From Pseudomonas iridis (GTDB taxonomy: Bacteria > Pseudomonadota > Gammaproteobacteria > Pseudomonadales > Pseudomonadaceae): DNA of 64,000 bases. The stretch is taken from assembly GCF_017980685.1 (NCBI RefSeq), contig NZ_JACXXO010000004.1, positions 248,001 to 312,000 on the forward strand, in the 5' to 3' direction. The notes below the pieces were generated by a model. The model saw only the letters and a list, made by a program, of their open reading frames with translations. It had not been told where the DNA came from and searched no databases. Both the position numbers and the translations under genes were made by a program. How positions within the stretch are numbered: position 1 is the first letter of the stretch; each line of letters starts with the position of its first letter. This document shows, piece by piece, positions 18,656 through 27,194 of the stretch.

Positions 18656-19141
18656 TCACGGCTTCAACACAGGCTCGAATACCACAGCGAAACTACCCGA
18701 GTAGTTACCCGATTGAGTAGCCGCTGGCGGGGCAGCCTTGATAATCATTTCACGCTGCACGCCAGGTACAGAGTCAGTTTCGTTCACGATTTCGGTGGAG
18801 ACGCTGGTCACTTCCACGCCACCGATCTTGACGCTCAACGGGATGCTGTCGCGGCCGTTGTACAACGCCGCGGTACCGTCGAGCACGGCATTGATCGCGC
18901 CCTTGTTATCGGTATGCTTCATGTTGAAGATTTCAGTGATGGTGCTCAGTTCGCCGCTGCCCAGTTGGGTCATGGTTTCATCAACACCGAAGCCAGGCGT
19001 CTGCGGGGCCACATTGAACAGCGAAGTCGGCACGAATGCCTTGATATTGATCGTCTGGCTAATCGGGTCTGCGGCAAACGCCACGGAAGAACTCAGTGCC
19101 AGGATGGCCATCGGGGCGGAAATTGCAAACTTCTTGAACAT
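18656..19141 (-). CDS. CS1-type fimbrial major subunit
   Basis: Pilin of 161 aa with signal peptide MFKKFAISAPMAILALSSSVAFAA. The mature protein starts around DPISQTINIKAFVPTSLF, matching CblA/CooA/CfaB-type major pilins of the alpha chaperone-usher clade. An AGGTA ribosome site precedes ATG 19141. It is the first gene of the operon, consistent with the need for high expression, and has 472 bp of AT-rich DNA upstream. Confidence 0.85.
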   Translation of the reverse strand: MFKKFAISAPMAILALSSSVAFAADPISQTINIKAFVPTSLFNVAPQTPGFGVDETMTQLGSGELSTITEIFNMKHTDNKGAINAVLDGTAALYNGRDSIPLSVKIGGVEVTSVSTEIVNETDSVPGVQREMIIKAAPPAATQSGNYSGSFAVVFEPVLKP

Positions 19142-19614
19142 GATCAGTACCTGCTTTTGATAAGGATTGGCGCGTGGAAACTTTTGTCGGTTGCCGACTT
19201 AACTTTCAACGCGGAGGCATGATCAAGTAATTCAACCACAAAGTAAGTAGGAAATTTCACCACTAGCCGTAGTTACTGATACCCATGTAAAAGAGGAAAA
19301 AAACTGTTTTTGGCAATTAAGAGAACAGTGACTCTCAGAACTATACTACATACAGTTTTCAGCAAAAAAACATACAGATTTAAAACGACCCAGAACGCTT
19401 GTTATTACTGATCCACGCGCTAATAACGAAACTAATATTCGATTTCACACTGTTGTAATTAGCACAATTACTCTAGAAAAAAACAAAATCCATCCCGCAT
19501 CAACGAGAGCGGTCATTTTCGTTGCAGCGCCGTGGCGACCACTGATCCGAATGTCTTGCATCGGCCATAAGATATATCTTAAGTTGTATCTAAACACGAC
19601 GAGAGAAGACAGAA
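19142..19614. promoter_or_regulatory. AT-rich regulatory region between pilin operon and padR
   Basis: This 473-bp divergent gap is far richer in A+T than its neighbours, above all from 19215 to 19490, with runs such as AAAAAAAC. A possible minus-strand -10 is TATAGT at 19345-19340, with a poor -35 (TTTTTG) 17 bp away. Such composition is typical of DNA bound by MvaT/H-NS-like silencers upstream of fimbrial genes. There is no open frame of note. Confidence 0.5.
19571..19582. promoter_or_regulatory. Probable PadR/YqjI-type operator
   Basis: AAGATATATCTT is a perfect 12-bp palindrome 32 bp before the padR start. From memory, the E. coli nickel-responsive regulator YqjI binds TATATC-containing repeats at its own promoter. 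The site would allow autoregulation together with the downstream reductase. Confidence 0.5.
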
Positions 19615-20190
19615 ATGAGAGACCATCATTCCCCCCACCGCGAGCACGGCGACGGCCGTGACGGCTTCGAAAAACGCCCCGGTCGTGAACGCGGTGGGCG
19701 CGGCCCGCGAGTGTTTGCCCCGGGCGACCTGAAATTGCTGCTGCTGGCACTGGTCGCCGAACAGCCCTGCCACGGGTACGACCTGATCCGTCAGATCGAA
19801 GGCATGTTCGACGGCGCCTACAGCCCGAGCCCCGGCGTGATCTACCCGACCCTGACCTTTCTGGAAGAAAGCGAACTGATCAGCGGTGACGCCGAAGGTG
19901 GCAAGAAACGCTACAGCGTGACCGACGCCGGGCGCCTGTCCCTGAGCGAGCAAACAGTGGCCCTCGATGGTGTGCGCATGCGCATCGACGTCAGCAAGCG
20001 CTCGCTGCGCGGCCATGACCGGCCGCCGGAAATCCATGAAGCGGTGCACAACCTGCGCCACGCTTTGCAGTTGCACCACGGGCGCTGGAGCCCCGAAGAA
20101 ATCCTGCGCGTACGGGATCTGCTCAACAACACCGCCAAAGCGATTGTCGACGGCCCCGCCGTTCAACCTGCCCCGGAGAAAGCCGAATGA
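19615..20190 (+). CDS. PadR-family regulator with His-rich N-terminus (YqjI-like)
   Basis: Protein of 191 aa. The N-terminal 17 residues hold four His (MRDHHSPHREHGDGRDG), a likely metal-binding tail. A PadR winged helix follows (LKLLLLALVAEQPCHGYDLI and GVIYPTLTFLEE), then a helical C-terminal dimerisation part. E. coli YqjI has the same combination of metal-binding tail and PadR domain and controls the ferric reductase gene yqjH. Here the reductase gene overlaps by ATGA, so both are in one transcript. Expected role: repressor responsive to nickel or iron status. Confidence 0.8.
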   Translation: MRDHHSPHREHGDGRDGFEKRPGRERGGRGPRVFAPGDLKLLLLALVAEQPCHGYDLIRQIEGMFDGAYSPSPGVIYPTLTFLEESELISGDAEGGKKRYSVTDAGRLSLSEQTVALDGVRMRIDVSKRSLRGHDRPPEIHEAVHNLRHALQLHHGRWSPEEILRVRDLLNNTAKAIVDGPAVQPAPEKAE

Positions 20191-20969
20191 CTGCAGTCGA
20201 TACCCAAACCATTCACCGCGTGATGCACGAAATCAAACGCCGTCGCCTGCAAGTGCTGCGTGTGGTCGACCTGACCCCGCGCATGCGCCGCATCACCCTG
20301 GGCGGGCCCGAATTGGCCGGTTTTATCAGCCTGGGCACTGACGATCACGTCAAACTGCTGTTCCCGCAGAACGCCGAAGAAACCGCCGCACTCGAGACAA
20401 TGGTGCTCGGCGGCAAAAACGAAGGCCCGATGCCCGAGATGCGCGACTACACGCCGCGTCGCTATGACCTCGACACACTTGAGCTGGACATCGATTTCGT
20501 CCTGCACGGCGACGGCCCCGCCTCGACCTGGGCCGAACAGGCCACGCCGGGCCAATTTCTGCACATCGGCGGGCCGCGCGGTTCGATGATCGTGCCGGAT
20601 ATATTCGACAGCTATCTGCTGATCGGCGACGAAACCGCCCTGCCCGCCATCGCCCGCCGCCTCGAAGGCCTGGCCGCCAATCGCAAGGCGCTGGTGGTGA
20701 TCGAAGTGGCAAACGGTGCCGAGCAGCAAACGCTGGAAAGCGCCGCGCAGGTCAGTGTGATCTGGGTACTGCGCGAGGGCGGCACGGATAACTTGCTGAC
20801 CACCGTCAAGCAACTGCAGGTGCCCAAGGGCAATCTGTATGCGTGGGTGGCGACCGAGACCAAAGTCTCGCGGCAGATTCGCCGGGTGCTGCTGGATGAG
20901 CACGGGCTGGACGAAAAGTTGGTCAAAGCCGTCGGCTACTGGCGTGCCGAGGGCTCTGAAGAAGAGTGA
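20187..20969 (+). CDS. Siderophore-interacting protein, FAD ferric reductase (YqjH/ViuB family)
   Basis: Protein of 260 aa. It has the FAD-binding RDYTPRRYD motif and GDGPASTWA followed by GGPRGS, then an NAD(P)H-binding C-terminal half (LLIGDETALPAIARRLE). The family reduces ferric siderophores in the cytoplasm to release iron. Its ATG overlaps the padR stop (ATGA), indicating translational coupling. A hyphenated palindrome follows the stop. Confidence 0.88.
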   Translation: MTAVDTQTIHRVMHEIKRRRLQVLRVVDLTPRMRRITLGGPELAGFISLGTDDHVKLLFPQNAEETAALETMVLGGKNEGPMPEMRDYTPRRYDLDTLELDIDFVLHGDGPASTWAEQATPGQFLHIGGPRGSMIVPDIFDSYLLIGDETALPAIARRLEGLAANRKALVVIEVANGAEQQTLESAAQVSVIWVLREGGTDNLLTTVKQLQVPKGNLYAWVATETKVSRQIRRVLLDEHGLDEKLVKAVGYWRAEGSEEE

Positions 20970-20976
20970 TACCCCC

Positions 20977-21062
20977 TGTAGGAACTGCCGCTGGCTGCGA
21001 TCTTTTGATCTTGTCTTTTTAAGCCAAAGTCAAAAGATCGCAGCCTGCGGCAACTCCTACAG
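20977..21062. repeat. REP-type inverted repeat (GATCTTTTGA family)
   Basis: Two 32-bp arms, TGTAGGAACTGCCG... and its near complement ending ...AACTCCTACA, each contain GCGATCTTTTGA or its complement. The same family occurs at 32858-32933 and 55001-55085. It lies between convergent genes and may also end transcripts. Confidence 0.85.
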
Positions 21063-21707
21063 GTACTTTAACTTCGTGCGGGAGCGCCAATGGTCAAGGC
21101 CAATCACCGCCAGGCCAATCCCCACAAACCCCGCCAATATTCCCCCGGCATTGATGAACACCTGTGGATAACCCAACACCGCCACATCAATGAACGGATA
21201 CGCATACGCCCCGAGCAAATTCCCGCGCAGCAATGCGTAAGCGAAATACACCAGCGGATAAATCAGCCACACCGGCAGATGCCACAGGCGCAACGTGCCT
21301 TTCGGCACGCAAAACCACCAGTAGCCCAGAAACGCCAGCGGCATCACGTCGTGAAGCAATTCGTCGGCGATGAATTGCCAACCCTCGGGATGCCATAAAT
21401 GCCGCAGCAAAAGACTGTAGGCGAGGCCGACCACAACGATGCTCACTGTCACACCGCTACTGACCCATGGTTGCAATAACCAGCGCCGTGCGGCGGATTC
21501 GCGCGAGGTCACGGCGCAGGTCAGCACGGTGGCCACCAAGGTATTGGTCAACACCGTGAAATAGCTGAAGAAACTCACCAACCCGCCCAGCAGACTGGCA
21601 TCGACGCTCAAACGCGCGATAAAAATCAGGTACAGCTGAATGCCCAACCCTGCCCAGCCAAGGGCGGCTGCGAGGGTGATCAAGCGATGGCGCCACACCG
21701 CGTCCAT
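21057..21707 (-). CDS. Pr6Pr family membrane protein
   Basis: Integral membrane protein of 216 aa with about six hydrophobic segments, beginning LITLAAALGWAGLGIQLYLI. It fits the Pr6Pr family of unknown function, where the conserved spaced prolines and WHP motif (LRHLWHPEGW) are typical. Its start lies one base after the stop of the VF530-like gene, so the two are co-transcribed. Confidence 0.7.
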   Translation of the reverse strand: MDAVWRHRLITLAAALGWAGLGIQLYLIFIARLSVDASLLGGLVSFFSYFTVLTNTLVATVLTCAVTSRESAARRWLLQPWVSSGVTVSIVVVGLAYSLLLRHLWHPEGWQFIADELLHDVMPLAFLGYWWFCVPKGTLRLWHLPVWLIYPLVYFAYALLRGNLLGAYAYPFIDVAVLGYPQVFINAGGILAGFVGIGLAVIGLDHWRSRTKLKYL

Positions 21708-21708
21708 C

Positions 21709-21939
21709 TCAGAGTGGTCGCTTGGTGCGCATCAACTTCACGTACAGACGCTCGACTTTCTCCCGCGCCCACGGGGTTTTACGCAGGAACGTCAGGCTCG
21801 ACTTGATGCTCGGATCGCTCTTGAAGCAACGAATGTCGATACGCTCGGCCAGCCCCGACCATTCGTAGTGGGCCACCAGCGCGGTGAGGATCTGTTCGAG
21901 GGTTACGCCGTGCAGCGGATCGGGGGTTTGTTCGTTCAT
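21709..21939 (-). CDS. VF530 family DNA-binding protein
   Basis: Small protein of 76 aa with the family pattern [12 protein letters not shown], GWxxL-like [13 protein letters not shown] and [23 protein letters not shown]530 proteins are small, DNA-binding and of unknown role. It is the first gene of a two-gene unit with the Pr6Pr protein. Confidence 0.8.
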   Translation of the reverse strand: MNEQTPDPLHGVTLEQILTALVAHYEWSGLAERIDIRCFKSDPSIKSSLTFLRKTPWAREKVERLYVKLMRTKRPL

Positions 21940-22239
21940 GCCTGGCCTTTGGGCGAAGTGAAAATGCAGAAGCCGCGCACCTTAGCCGAGGGGCAGACCG
22001 GGTGGAAGTGCTTCCTTCAAATGTAGGTCAACCCGCGAAGATCGCAGCCTCGCAGACGCCCGACAATGCGCCCGTTTGCCGCACTGTTACCGAATACGAA
22101 ACGCTGCATGTCGACAAAAGCACTTTGTCTTTTTGTTACAGATCATTATCCTGCCGCCCTTCCGCTGAATCGCTTCACTGCCTGCGACAAATCGTAGCGG
22201 CCAGCTTATCCCCAGAAAAAGACCCAGAAAGACCCATTT
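21940..22239. other. Intergenic region before oprB
   Basis: The 300-bp divergent gap must hold promoters for the VF530-like gene and oprB. I see no clear palindrome or sigma-70 pair. The segment CTTTGTCTTTTTGTTACAG near 22121-22142 is AT-rich and might belong to the oprB promoter. Confidence 0.35.
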
Positions 22240-23601
22240 ATGCCCGATTTTCCGTTGTTTCGAGATAGCGCTATCTCAACCCTGCGCCTGATTGGCGGCT
22301 GCACCGCCCTCGGCCTCGCCACCTGCGCCCAAGCCGCTCCCGCGTTCGACAGTGAATCGCCGTACATGCTCGGTGACTGGAACGGCACGCGTACAGAACT
22401 CTCGGAAAAAGGCTACGACTTCAAGCTCGATTACACCGGCGAAATGGGCAGCAACCTGCACGGCGGCTACAACCACGATCGCACGGCGCGCTACAGCGAC
22501 CAGTTCGGCCTCGGCACGCACCTGGACCTGCAAAAGATCCTTGGCTGGGACGACGCCGAGTTTCAACTGACCATCACCAAGCGCAGCGGCAACAACATCA
22601 GCAACGACCGCATCAACGATCCGCGCGTCGGTGGCTTCACGTCGGCCCAGGAAGTCTGGGGCCGTGGCCAGACCACGCGCCTGACACAGATGTGGTACCA
22701 GCAGAAATTCTTCGACCAGAAACTCGACATCAAGATCGGCCGTTTCGGCGAAGGCGAAGACTTCAACAGCTTCCCGTGCGACTTCCAGAACCTGGCGTTC
22801 TGTGGCTCGCAGGTCGGCAACTGGGTGGGCGGCATCTGGTACAACTGGCCCGTCAGCCAGTGGGCGATGCGCGTCAAATATCACCTGACGCCTGAGTTGT
22901 ACGCGCAGGTCGGCGCTTACGAGCAAAACCCGTCGAACCTCGATCGCGGCAACGGCTTCAAGTTGAGCGGCAGCGGCACCCAAGGCGCGATCCTGCCGGT
23001 TGAACTGGTGTGGACGCCAAAATTCAACGGCCTGCCGGGCGAGTATCGTGCCGGTTATTACTACAGTAACGCCAAGGCCAGCGATGTCTATAAGGACAAC
23101 AACGGTCAACCCGCCGCCCTGAGTGGCGAAGCCTACCGCAGCGCCTCCAGCAAACACGGTGTGTGGCTCGGCATGCAGCAGCAAATCACCAGCAAGGCCA
23201 GCGACAACTCCCGGGGCCTGAGCGTGTTCGCCAACGGCACGATGCACGACAAGAAAACCAACGCCATCGACAACTACGTGCAGGCCGGCATCACCTACAA
23301 AGGTCCGTTCGATGCGCGCGCCAAAGACGACATCGGTTTCGCCATGGCCCGCGTCCACGTCAACCCGGCCTATCGCAAAAACGCCGAGAAGAGCAATCAG
23401 ACGCGCGCGGTCTACGACTACGACGATCCATCGTTCCTGCCGCCGCAAGACACCGAATACAGCGCCGAACTGTATTACGGCGTGCATGTAACGAACTGGC
23501 TGACCGTACGCCCGAACCTGCAATACATCCGCCATCCGGGCGGTGTGGACAAGGTGGATGACGCACTGATCGGCGGGATCAAGATCCAGTCTTCGTTCTA
23601 A
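22240..23601 (+). CDS. oprB: Carbohydrate-selective porin OprB
   Basis: Outer membrane porin of 453 aa with an N-terminal export signal ending at CAQA. The mature start FDSESPYMLGDWNGTRTEL is typical of OprB, and the C-terminus ends in Phe (KIQSSF), as for barrel proteins. It admits glucose and other sugars to the periplasm. The next gene, 213 bp on, is membrane glucose dehydrogenase, so the pair supports glucose uptake and direct oxidation. No strong ribosome site is visible before the ATG. Confidence 0.9.
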   Translation: MPDFPLFRDSAISTLRLIGGCTALGLATCAQAAPAFDSESPYMLGDWNGTRTELSEKGYDFKLDYTGEMGSNLHGGYNHDRTARYSDQFGLGTHLDLQKILGWDDAEFQLTITKRSGNNISNDRINDPRVGGFTSAQEVWGRGQTTRLTQMWYQQKFFDQKLDIKIGRFGEGEDFNSFPCDFQNLAFCGSQVGNWVGGIWYNWPVSQWAMRVKYHLTPELYAQVGAYEQNPSNLDRGNGFKLSGSGTQGAILPVELVWTPKFNGLPGEYRAGYYYSNAKASDVYKDNNGQPAALSGEAYRSASSKHGVWLGMQQQITSKASDNSRGLSVFANGTMHDKKTNAIDNYVQAGITYKGPFDARAKDDIGFAMARVHVNPAYRKNAEKSNQTRAVYDYDDPSFLPPQDTEYSAELYYGVHVTNWLTVRPNLQYIRHPGGVDKVDDALIGGIKIQSSF

Positions 23602-23616
23602 AAAACACCGAAAAAA

Positions 23617-23707
23617 CCTGTGGGAGCTGGCTTGCCAGCGATAGCGGTGGATCAGACAGCAGACATGCCGGCAGATAGACCGCAATCGCTGGCAAGCCAG
23701 CTCCCAA
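23617..23707. repeat. REP-type inverted repeat (GGGAGCTGGCTTGCCAGCGA family)
   Basis: Two arms of about 28 bp flank a 35-bp centre between oprB and gcd. It is nearly identical to the element at 26311-26402, and its arms recur at 31626-31722. Confidence 0.9.
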
Positions 23708-23814
23708 AGAAAATTCGTTAGCTAGACAAGTTTTATCTGAACCATGCCCACGCCAAATCGTCATCTACAGTGACTACAGCGCGGGACTACATAAACGTCA
23801 CGGAGAATCACACT

Positions 23815-26223
23815 ATGAGCACCGAAAGTGCTTCGAGTCGGGGCCGTCTGCTACCGAGCCTGCTCGGCATTCTGCTTCTACTGATGGGCCTGGCCATGCT
23901 GGCCGGAGGGGTCAAGCTGAGCATGCTCGGCGGCTCGCTGTATTACCTGCTGGCCGGTATCGGCATCGCGCTGACCGGCATTCTGTTGCTGCTGCGCCGC
24001 CGCGCCGCGCTGGGCCTGTACGCCATCGTGCTGTTTGCCAGCACCGTTTGGGCGCTGTGGGAAGTCGGTCTGGACTGGTGGCAACTGGTGCCACGTCTGG
24101 CGATGCTGTTCGCGCTGGGCCTGGTCATGTTGCTGCCATGGTTCCGTCGTCCGCTGCTGCTCAACGGCCCTGCCCCGATGGGCACCGGCGCCTTGAGCGT
24201 GGCCGTGGTACTGGCCGGTCTGACGGCTCTGGCCAGCCAATTCACCAACCCGGGTGAAATCAAAGGCCAACTGGATCGCGACAGCGTCGAAGGCATGACC
24301 AACACCGCCCCGGCCATGCCCGACGGTGACTGGAACTCCTACGGCCGCAGCGCCCACGGTGACCGTTATTCGCCACTGGCCCAGATCACTCCGGCCAACG
24401 TGAGCAAACTGGTCCCGGCGTGGACCTACCGCACTGGCGACATCCCCGGGCCGAACGATCCGGGTGAAACCACTGCCGAAAACACCCCGCTCAAAGTCAA
24501 CGGCATGCTCTACGTGTGCACGCCGCACAGCCAGGTGATTGCCCTTGATCCGGATTCGGGCAAGGAAATCTGGCGTTTCGATCCGAAGCTGAGCACGCAG
24601 AACGCGGCCAACTTCAAAGGCTGGGCGCACATGACCTGCCGTGGCGTGACTTACCACGACGACGCGGTCTACGCGTCCGAGCAGAGCCCGACCGGTTCGG
24701 CCAGCCCGGCCCCGGCCAGCGCTTGCCCACGTCGCATTTTCCTGCCGACCGCCGACACCCGTCTGATCGCCCTGAACGCCGACACCGGCAAAATGTGCGA
24801 AGACTTCGGCGACAAAGGCCAGGTTGACCTGTCTGCCAACATCGGCGGCTTCAATGCCGGTGGTTACTACTCCACCTCGCCTCCAGCGGTCACCAAAGAC
24901 CTGGTGGTGATCGGCGGTCACGTCACCGACAACGTTTCCACCGACGAACCAAGCGGCGTGATCCGCGCGTTCGACGTGCACACCGGCAAACTGGTGTGGA
25001 ACTGGGACAGCGGCAACCCGGACGACACCACGCCGATTGCCGAAGGCAAGACCTACACCCGCAACTCGCCCAACATGTGGTCGATGTTCGCGGTGGATGA
25101 AAAACTCGGCATGCTCTACCTGCCGATGGGCAACCAGACCCCGGACCAGTTCGGTGGCGCGCGCACCCCTGAATCGGAACTGCACGCAGCCGGCCTGACC
25201 GCGCTGGACATCGCCACTGGCAAAGTGCGCTGGAACTTCCAGTTCACCCACCATGACCTGTGGGACATGGACGTCGGCGGCCAGCCAACCGTGATGGACA
25301 TCAAAACTGCAGACGGCGTGAAGCCTGCGGTGCTGGCGTCGACCAAGCAAGGCAGCATCTACGTGCTGGATCGCAACACTGGCAAAGCCATTGTGCCGAT
25401 CAACGAGATCCCGGTACCGCAAGGCGCGGTGGAAGGCGACCACACGTCGCCAACCCAACCTAAATCCGACCTGAACTTCATGCCGCCGCCGTTGAAAGAA
25501 CGCGACATGTGGGGCGTTACGCCGTTCGACCAGATGCTGTGCCGGATCGACTTCAAATCCCTGCGTTATGACGGCCCATTCACCCCGCCGTCGCTGCAAG
25601 GTTCGATCGTTTATCCAGGCAACTTCGGCGTGTTCGACTGGGGCGGCATCTCGGTCGATCCGGTTCGCCAGATCGCGTTCGTGAACCCGAGCTACATGGC
25701 GTTCCGTTCGAAACTGATCCCGGCCGCCGATATTGCCAAGCAAGGTCCACGTGTCAGCGAAACCGAAGGCGTACAGCCAAACAAAGGCGCGCCGTACGGT
25801 GTGATCCTCGAAGCGCTGCTGTCGCCAATGGGCCTGCCGTGCCAGGCGCCAGCGTGGGGTTATGTTGCCGCGGTCGACCTGACCAACAACAAAACCATCT
25901 GGATGCACAAAAACGGCACCGTGCGCGACAGCTCGCCGGTTCCGATCCCGCTGAGCATGGGCGTACCTAGCCTGGGCGGCACGTTCACCACTGCCGGTGG
26001 CGTTGCATTCCTGAGCGGTACTCTCGACCAGTACCTGCGTGCCTACGACGTGAAAAACGGCAAGCAACTGTGGGAAGGCCGCCTGCCAGCAGGCGCGCAA
26101 ACCACACCGATGACCTACACCGGCAAGGACGGCAAGCAATACGTGCTCGTCGTTGCCGGCGGCCACGGTTCGCTGGGCACCAAGCAAGGTGACTATGTGA
26201 TTGCGTACAAACTGTCTGAATAA
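23815..26223 (+). CDS. gcd: Membrane-bound PQQ-dependent glucose dehydrogenase
   Basis: Protein of 802 aa. The start at 23815 has GGAG 9 bp upstream; a GTG at 23770 in frame has none. Five hydrophobic segments occupy about residues 10-145, then a periplasmic eight-bladed PQQ domain begins at DWNSYGRSAHGDRYSPL. Cysteine-bearing PQQ segments (MTCRGV) and tryptophan-docking repeats (GKEIWRFDP, GKLVWNWD, GKVRWNF) are visible. It oxidises glucose to gluconolactone and passes electrons to ubiquinone. A strong terminator follows. Confidence 0.93.
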   Translation: MSTESASSRGRLLPSLLGILLLLMGLAMLAGGVKLSMLGGSLYYLLAGIGIALTGILLLLRRRAALGLYAIVLFASTVWALWEVGLDWWQLVPRLAMLFALGLVMLLPWFRRPLLLNGPAPMGTGALSVAVVLAGLTALASQFTNPGEIKGQLDRDSVEGMTNTAPAMPDGDWNSYGRSAHGDRYSPLAQITPANVSKLVPAWTYRTGDIPGPNDPGETTAENTPLKVNGMLYVCTPHSQVIALDPDSGKEIWRFDPKLSTQNAANFKGWAHMTCRGVTYHDDAVYASEQSPTGSASPAPASACPRRIFLPTADTRLIALNADTGKMCEDFGDKGQVDLSANIGGFNAGGYYSTSPPAVTKDLVVIGGHVTDNVSTDEPSGVIRAFDVHTGKLVWNWDSGNPDDTTPIAEGKTYTRNSPNMWSMFAVDEKLGMLYLPMGNQTPDQFGGARTPESELHAAGLTALDIATGKVRWNFQFTHHDLWDMDVGGQPTVMDIKTADGVKPAVLASTKQGSIYVLDRNTGKAIVPINEIPVPQGAVEGDHTSPTQPKSDLNFMPPPLKERDMWGVTPFDQMLCRIDFKSLRYDGPFTPPSLQGSIVYPGNFGVFDWGGISVDPVRQIAFVNPSYMAFRSKLIPAADIAKQGPRVSETEGVQPNKGAPYGVILEALLSPMGLPCQAPAWGYVAAVDLTNNKTIWMHKNGTVRDSSPVPIPLSMGVPSLGGTFTTAGGVAFLSGTLDQYLRAYDVKNGKQLWEGRLPAGAQTTPMTYTGKDGKQYVLVVAGGHGSLGTKQGDYVIAYKLSE

Positions 26224-26242
26224 GCGTTAACGGCAGTTAAGG

Positions 26243-26279
26243 AAAAGGCGATGTCCCGCGAGGGGCATCGCCTTTTTTG
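26243..26279 (+). terminator. Intrinsic terminator after gcd
   Basis: AAAAGGCGATG pairs with CATCGCCTTTT, followed by TTG. The stem is 11 bp with a 12-base loop, 20 bp after the gcd stop. Confidence 0.9.
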
Positions 26280-26310
26280 TGCACGCCAATTTTGAATCCT
26301 CTGGAGAAAC

Positions 26311-26402
26311 CTGTGGGAGCTGGCTTGCCAGCGATAGCGGTGGATCAGGCAGCAAATAGGCCGGCTGACAGATCGCCATCGCTGGCAAGCCAGCTCCCAC
26401 AG
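26311..26402. repeat. REP-type inverted repeat (GGGAGCTGGCTTGCCAGCGA family)
   Basis: Same family as 23617-23707, arms of about 28 bp with a related centre (GGTGGATCAGGCAGC). Confidence 0.9.
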
Positions 26403-26418
26403 TTTGATCAGCGTTGGA

Positions 26419-26730
26419 TGTAGGAATTTTGCTCGTCCTACAGACGCCGGGAATTGCGCGGAGATTTCCGACAAGTCGCGTCGGTTGTGCGTCGGAAATG
26501 GGGTGGATAGGCTCAAGGGGTCGCTGCAAATTCAGCGACCGGGCGTCGCGGCCCGATAACTGATGCATAATCGCCAACCTCAAGGTGCCTCGGTGCCTGT
26601 TGTTTGAGTCATGGCGGCTGTGCGCGGGATACCTTCTTGGAGGTATGCCGATTTCTCAGTTATCGGTCCGCGAACCCGCGTACAGCTGCCACCTCAGATT
26701 GCTTCGCGGCAATCGTGGGTAGCTCCACTT
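26419..26730 (+). ncRNA. Candidate structured RNA/leader upstream of DUF6124 gene
   Basis: Six inverted repeats in 306 bp lead to the ATG at 26751. They are TGTAGGA/TCCTACA (26419-26425, 26436-26442), ATTTCCGAC/GTCGGAAAT (26464-26472, 26491-26499) and GGTCGCTG/CAGCGACC (26519-26526, 26533-26540). A long-range stem of 18 positions with 17 paired joins 26546-26563 to 26656-26673. ATACCT/AGGTAT (26629-26634, 26641-26646) lies within it. The last is a compound hairpin at 26684-26724 with inner GATTGC/GCAATC. No open frame runs through it. It may be a regulatory leader, an independent RNA or a mobile palindromic unit. The transcript start is unknown: a possible -10, CATAAT at 26566-26571, would place part of it upstream of transcription. 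Confidence 0.55.
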
Positions 26731-26750
26731 TCACCAACTGAGTATTCACC

Positions 26751-27116
26751 ATGAAAAAGCCCACACCCAATCCACCAGAAACCAACGACACCTCGCCCTA
26801 CCAATCCCCCGATTCGAAGAAATTCCACGAAGCCGCCGAACGCGCCCTCGACCACTACCTCAAACCCAACGCACTCACCCTGCGGTTCCACAAACCCAGC
26901 ACCATGTTTCAGGTCGCGCCAGACCAGGACAGCGAAAGCCTGCTGGTCCACGCCTGCGAATCCCTGGCACAAGCCAGCCTCATGAGCAGCGACATCGCCG
27001 CCTACATCGACCTGCCCCAGCGGCGCACGATCCTGGCGATCCAGCAAATCATCATGCTCGCGGAACTGGCGGTGAATCGGGTGCTGGATAACCTTGAGAT
27101 CCCTGCAAAAGGTTGA
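26751..27116 (+). CDS. DUF6124 family small protein
   Basis: Protein of 121 aa of the DUF6124/DUF3077-like group found in many copies in fluorescent pseudomonads. It opens MKKPTPNPP, has a phosphorylatable-looking polar N-terminus and an ERALDHYL segment, and is predicted helical in its second half (LMSSDIAAYIDLPQRRTILAIQQIIMLAELAVN). No signal peptide. The function is unknown. Ahead of it lies a long structured non-coding block, which hints at RNA-level or unusual control. The ribosome site is weak. Confidence 0.65.
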   Translation: MKKPTPNPPETNDTSPYQSPDSKKFHEAAERALDHYLKPNALTLRFHKPSTMFQVAPDQDSESLLVHACESLAQASLMSSDIAAYIDLPQRRTILAIQQIIMLAELAVNRVLDNLEIPAKG

Positions 27117-27194
27117 TGGCCCGGTGTGCCGTGCGCACGAGGGTGGACGCGATGACACTGCATCACACCCTCCCGCGCACGGCTTTGCTCTTTA

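Noticed and set aside
23878..26187. Long open frame of 769 codons opposite gcd
   Set aside because: It mirrors the codon bias of gcd and its composition (His, Arg, Gln, Val rich) is that of an antisense shadow. No ribosome site or family match.
26640..26760. The structured block as a plain rho-independent terminator
   Set aside because: None of the stems is followed by a T run and the block lies upstream, not downstream, of the gene it abuts.
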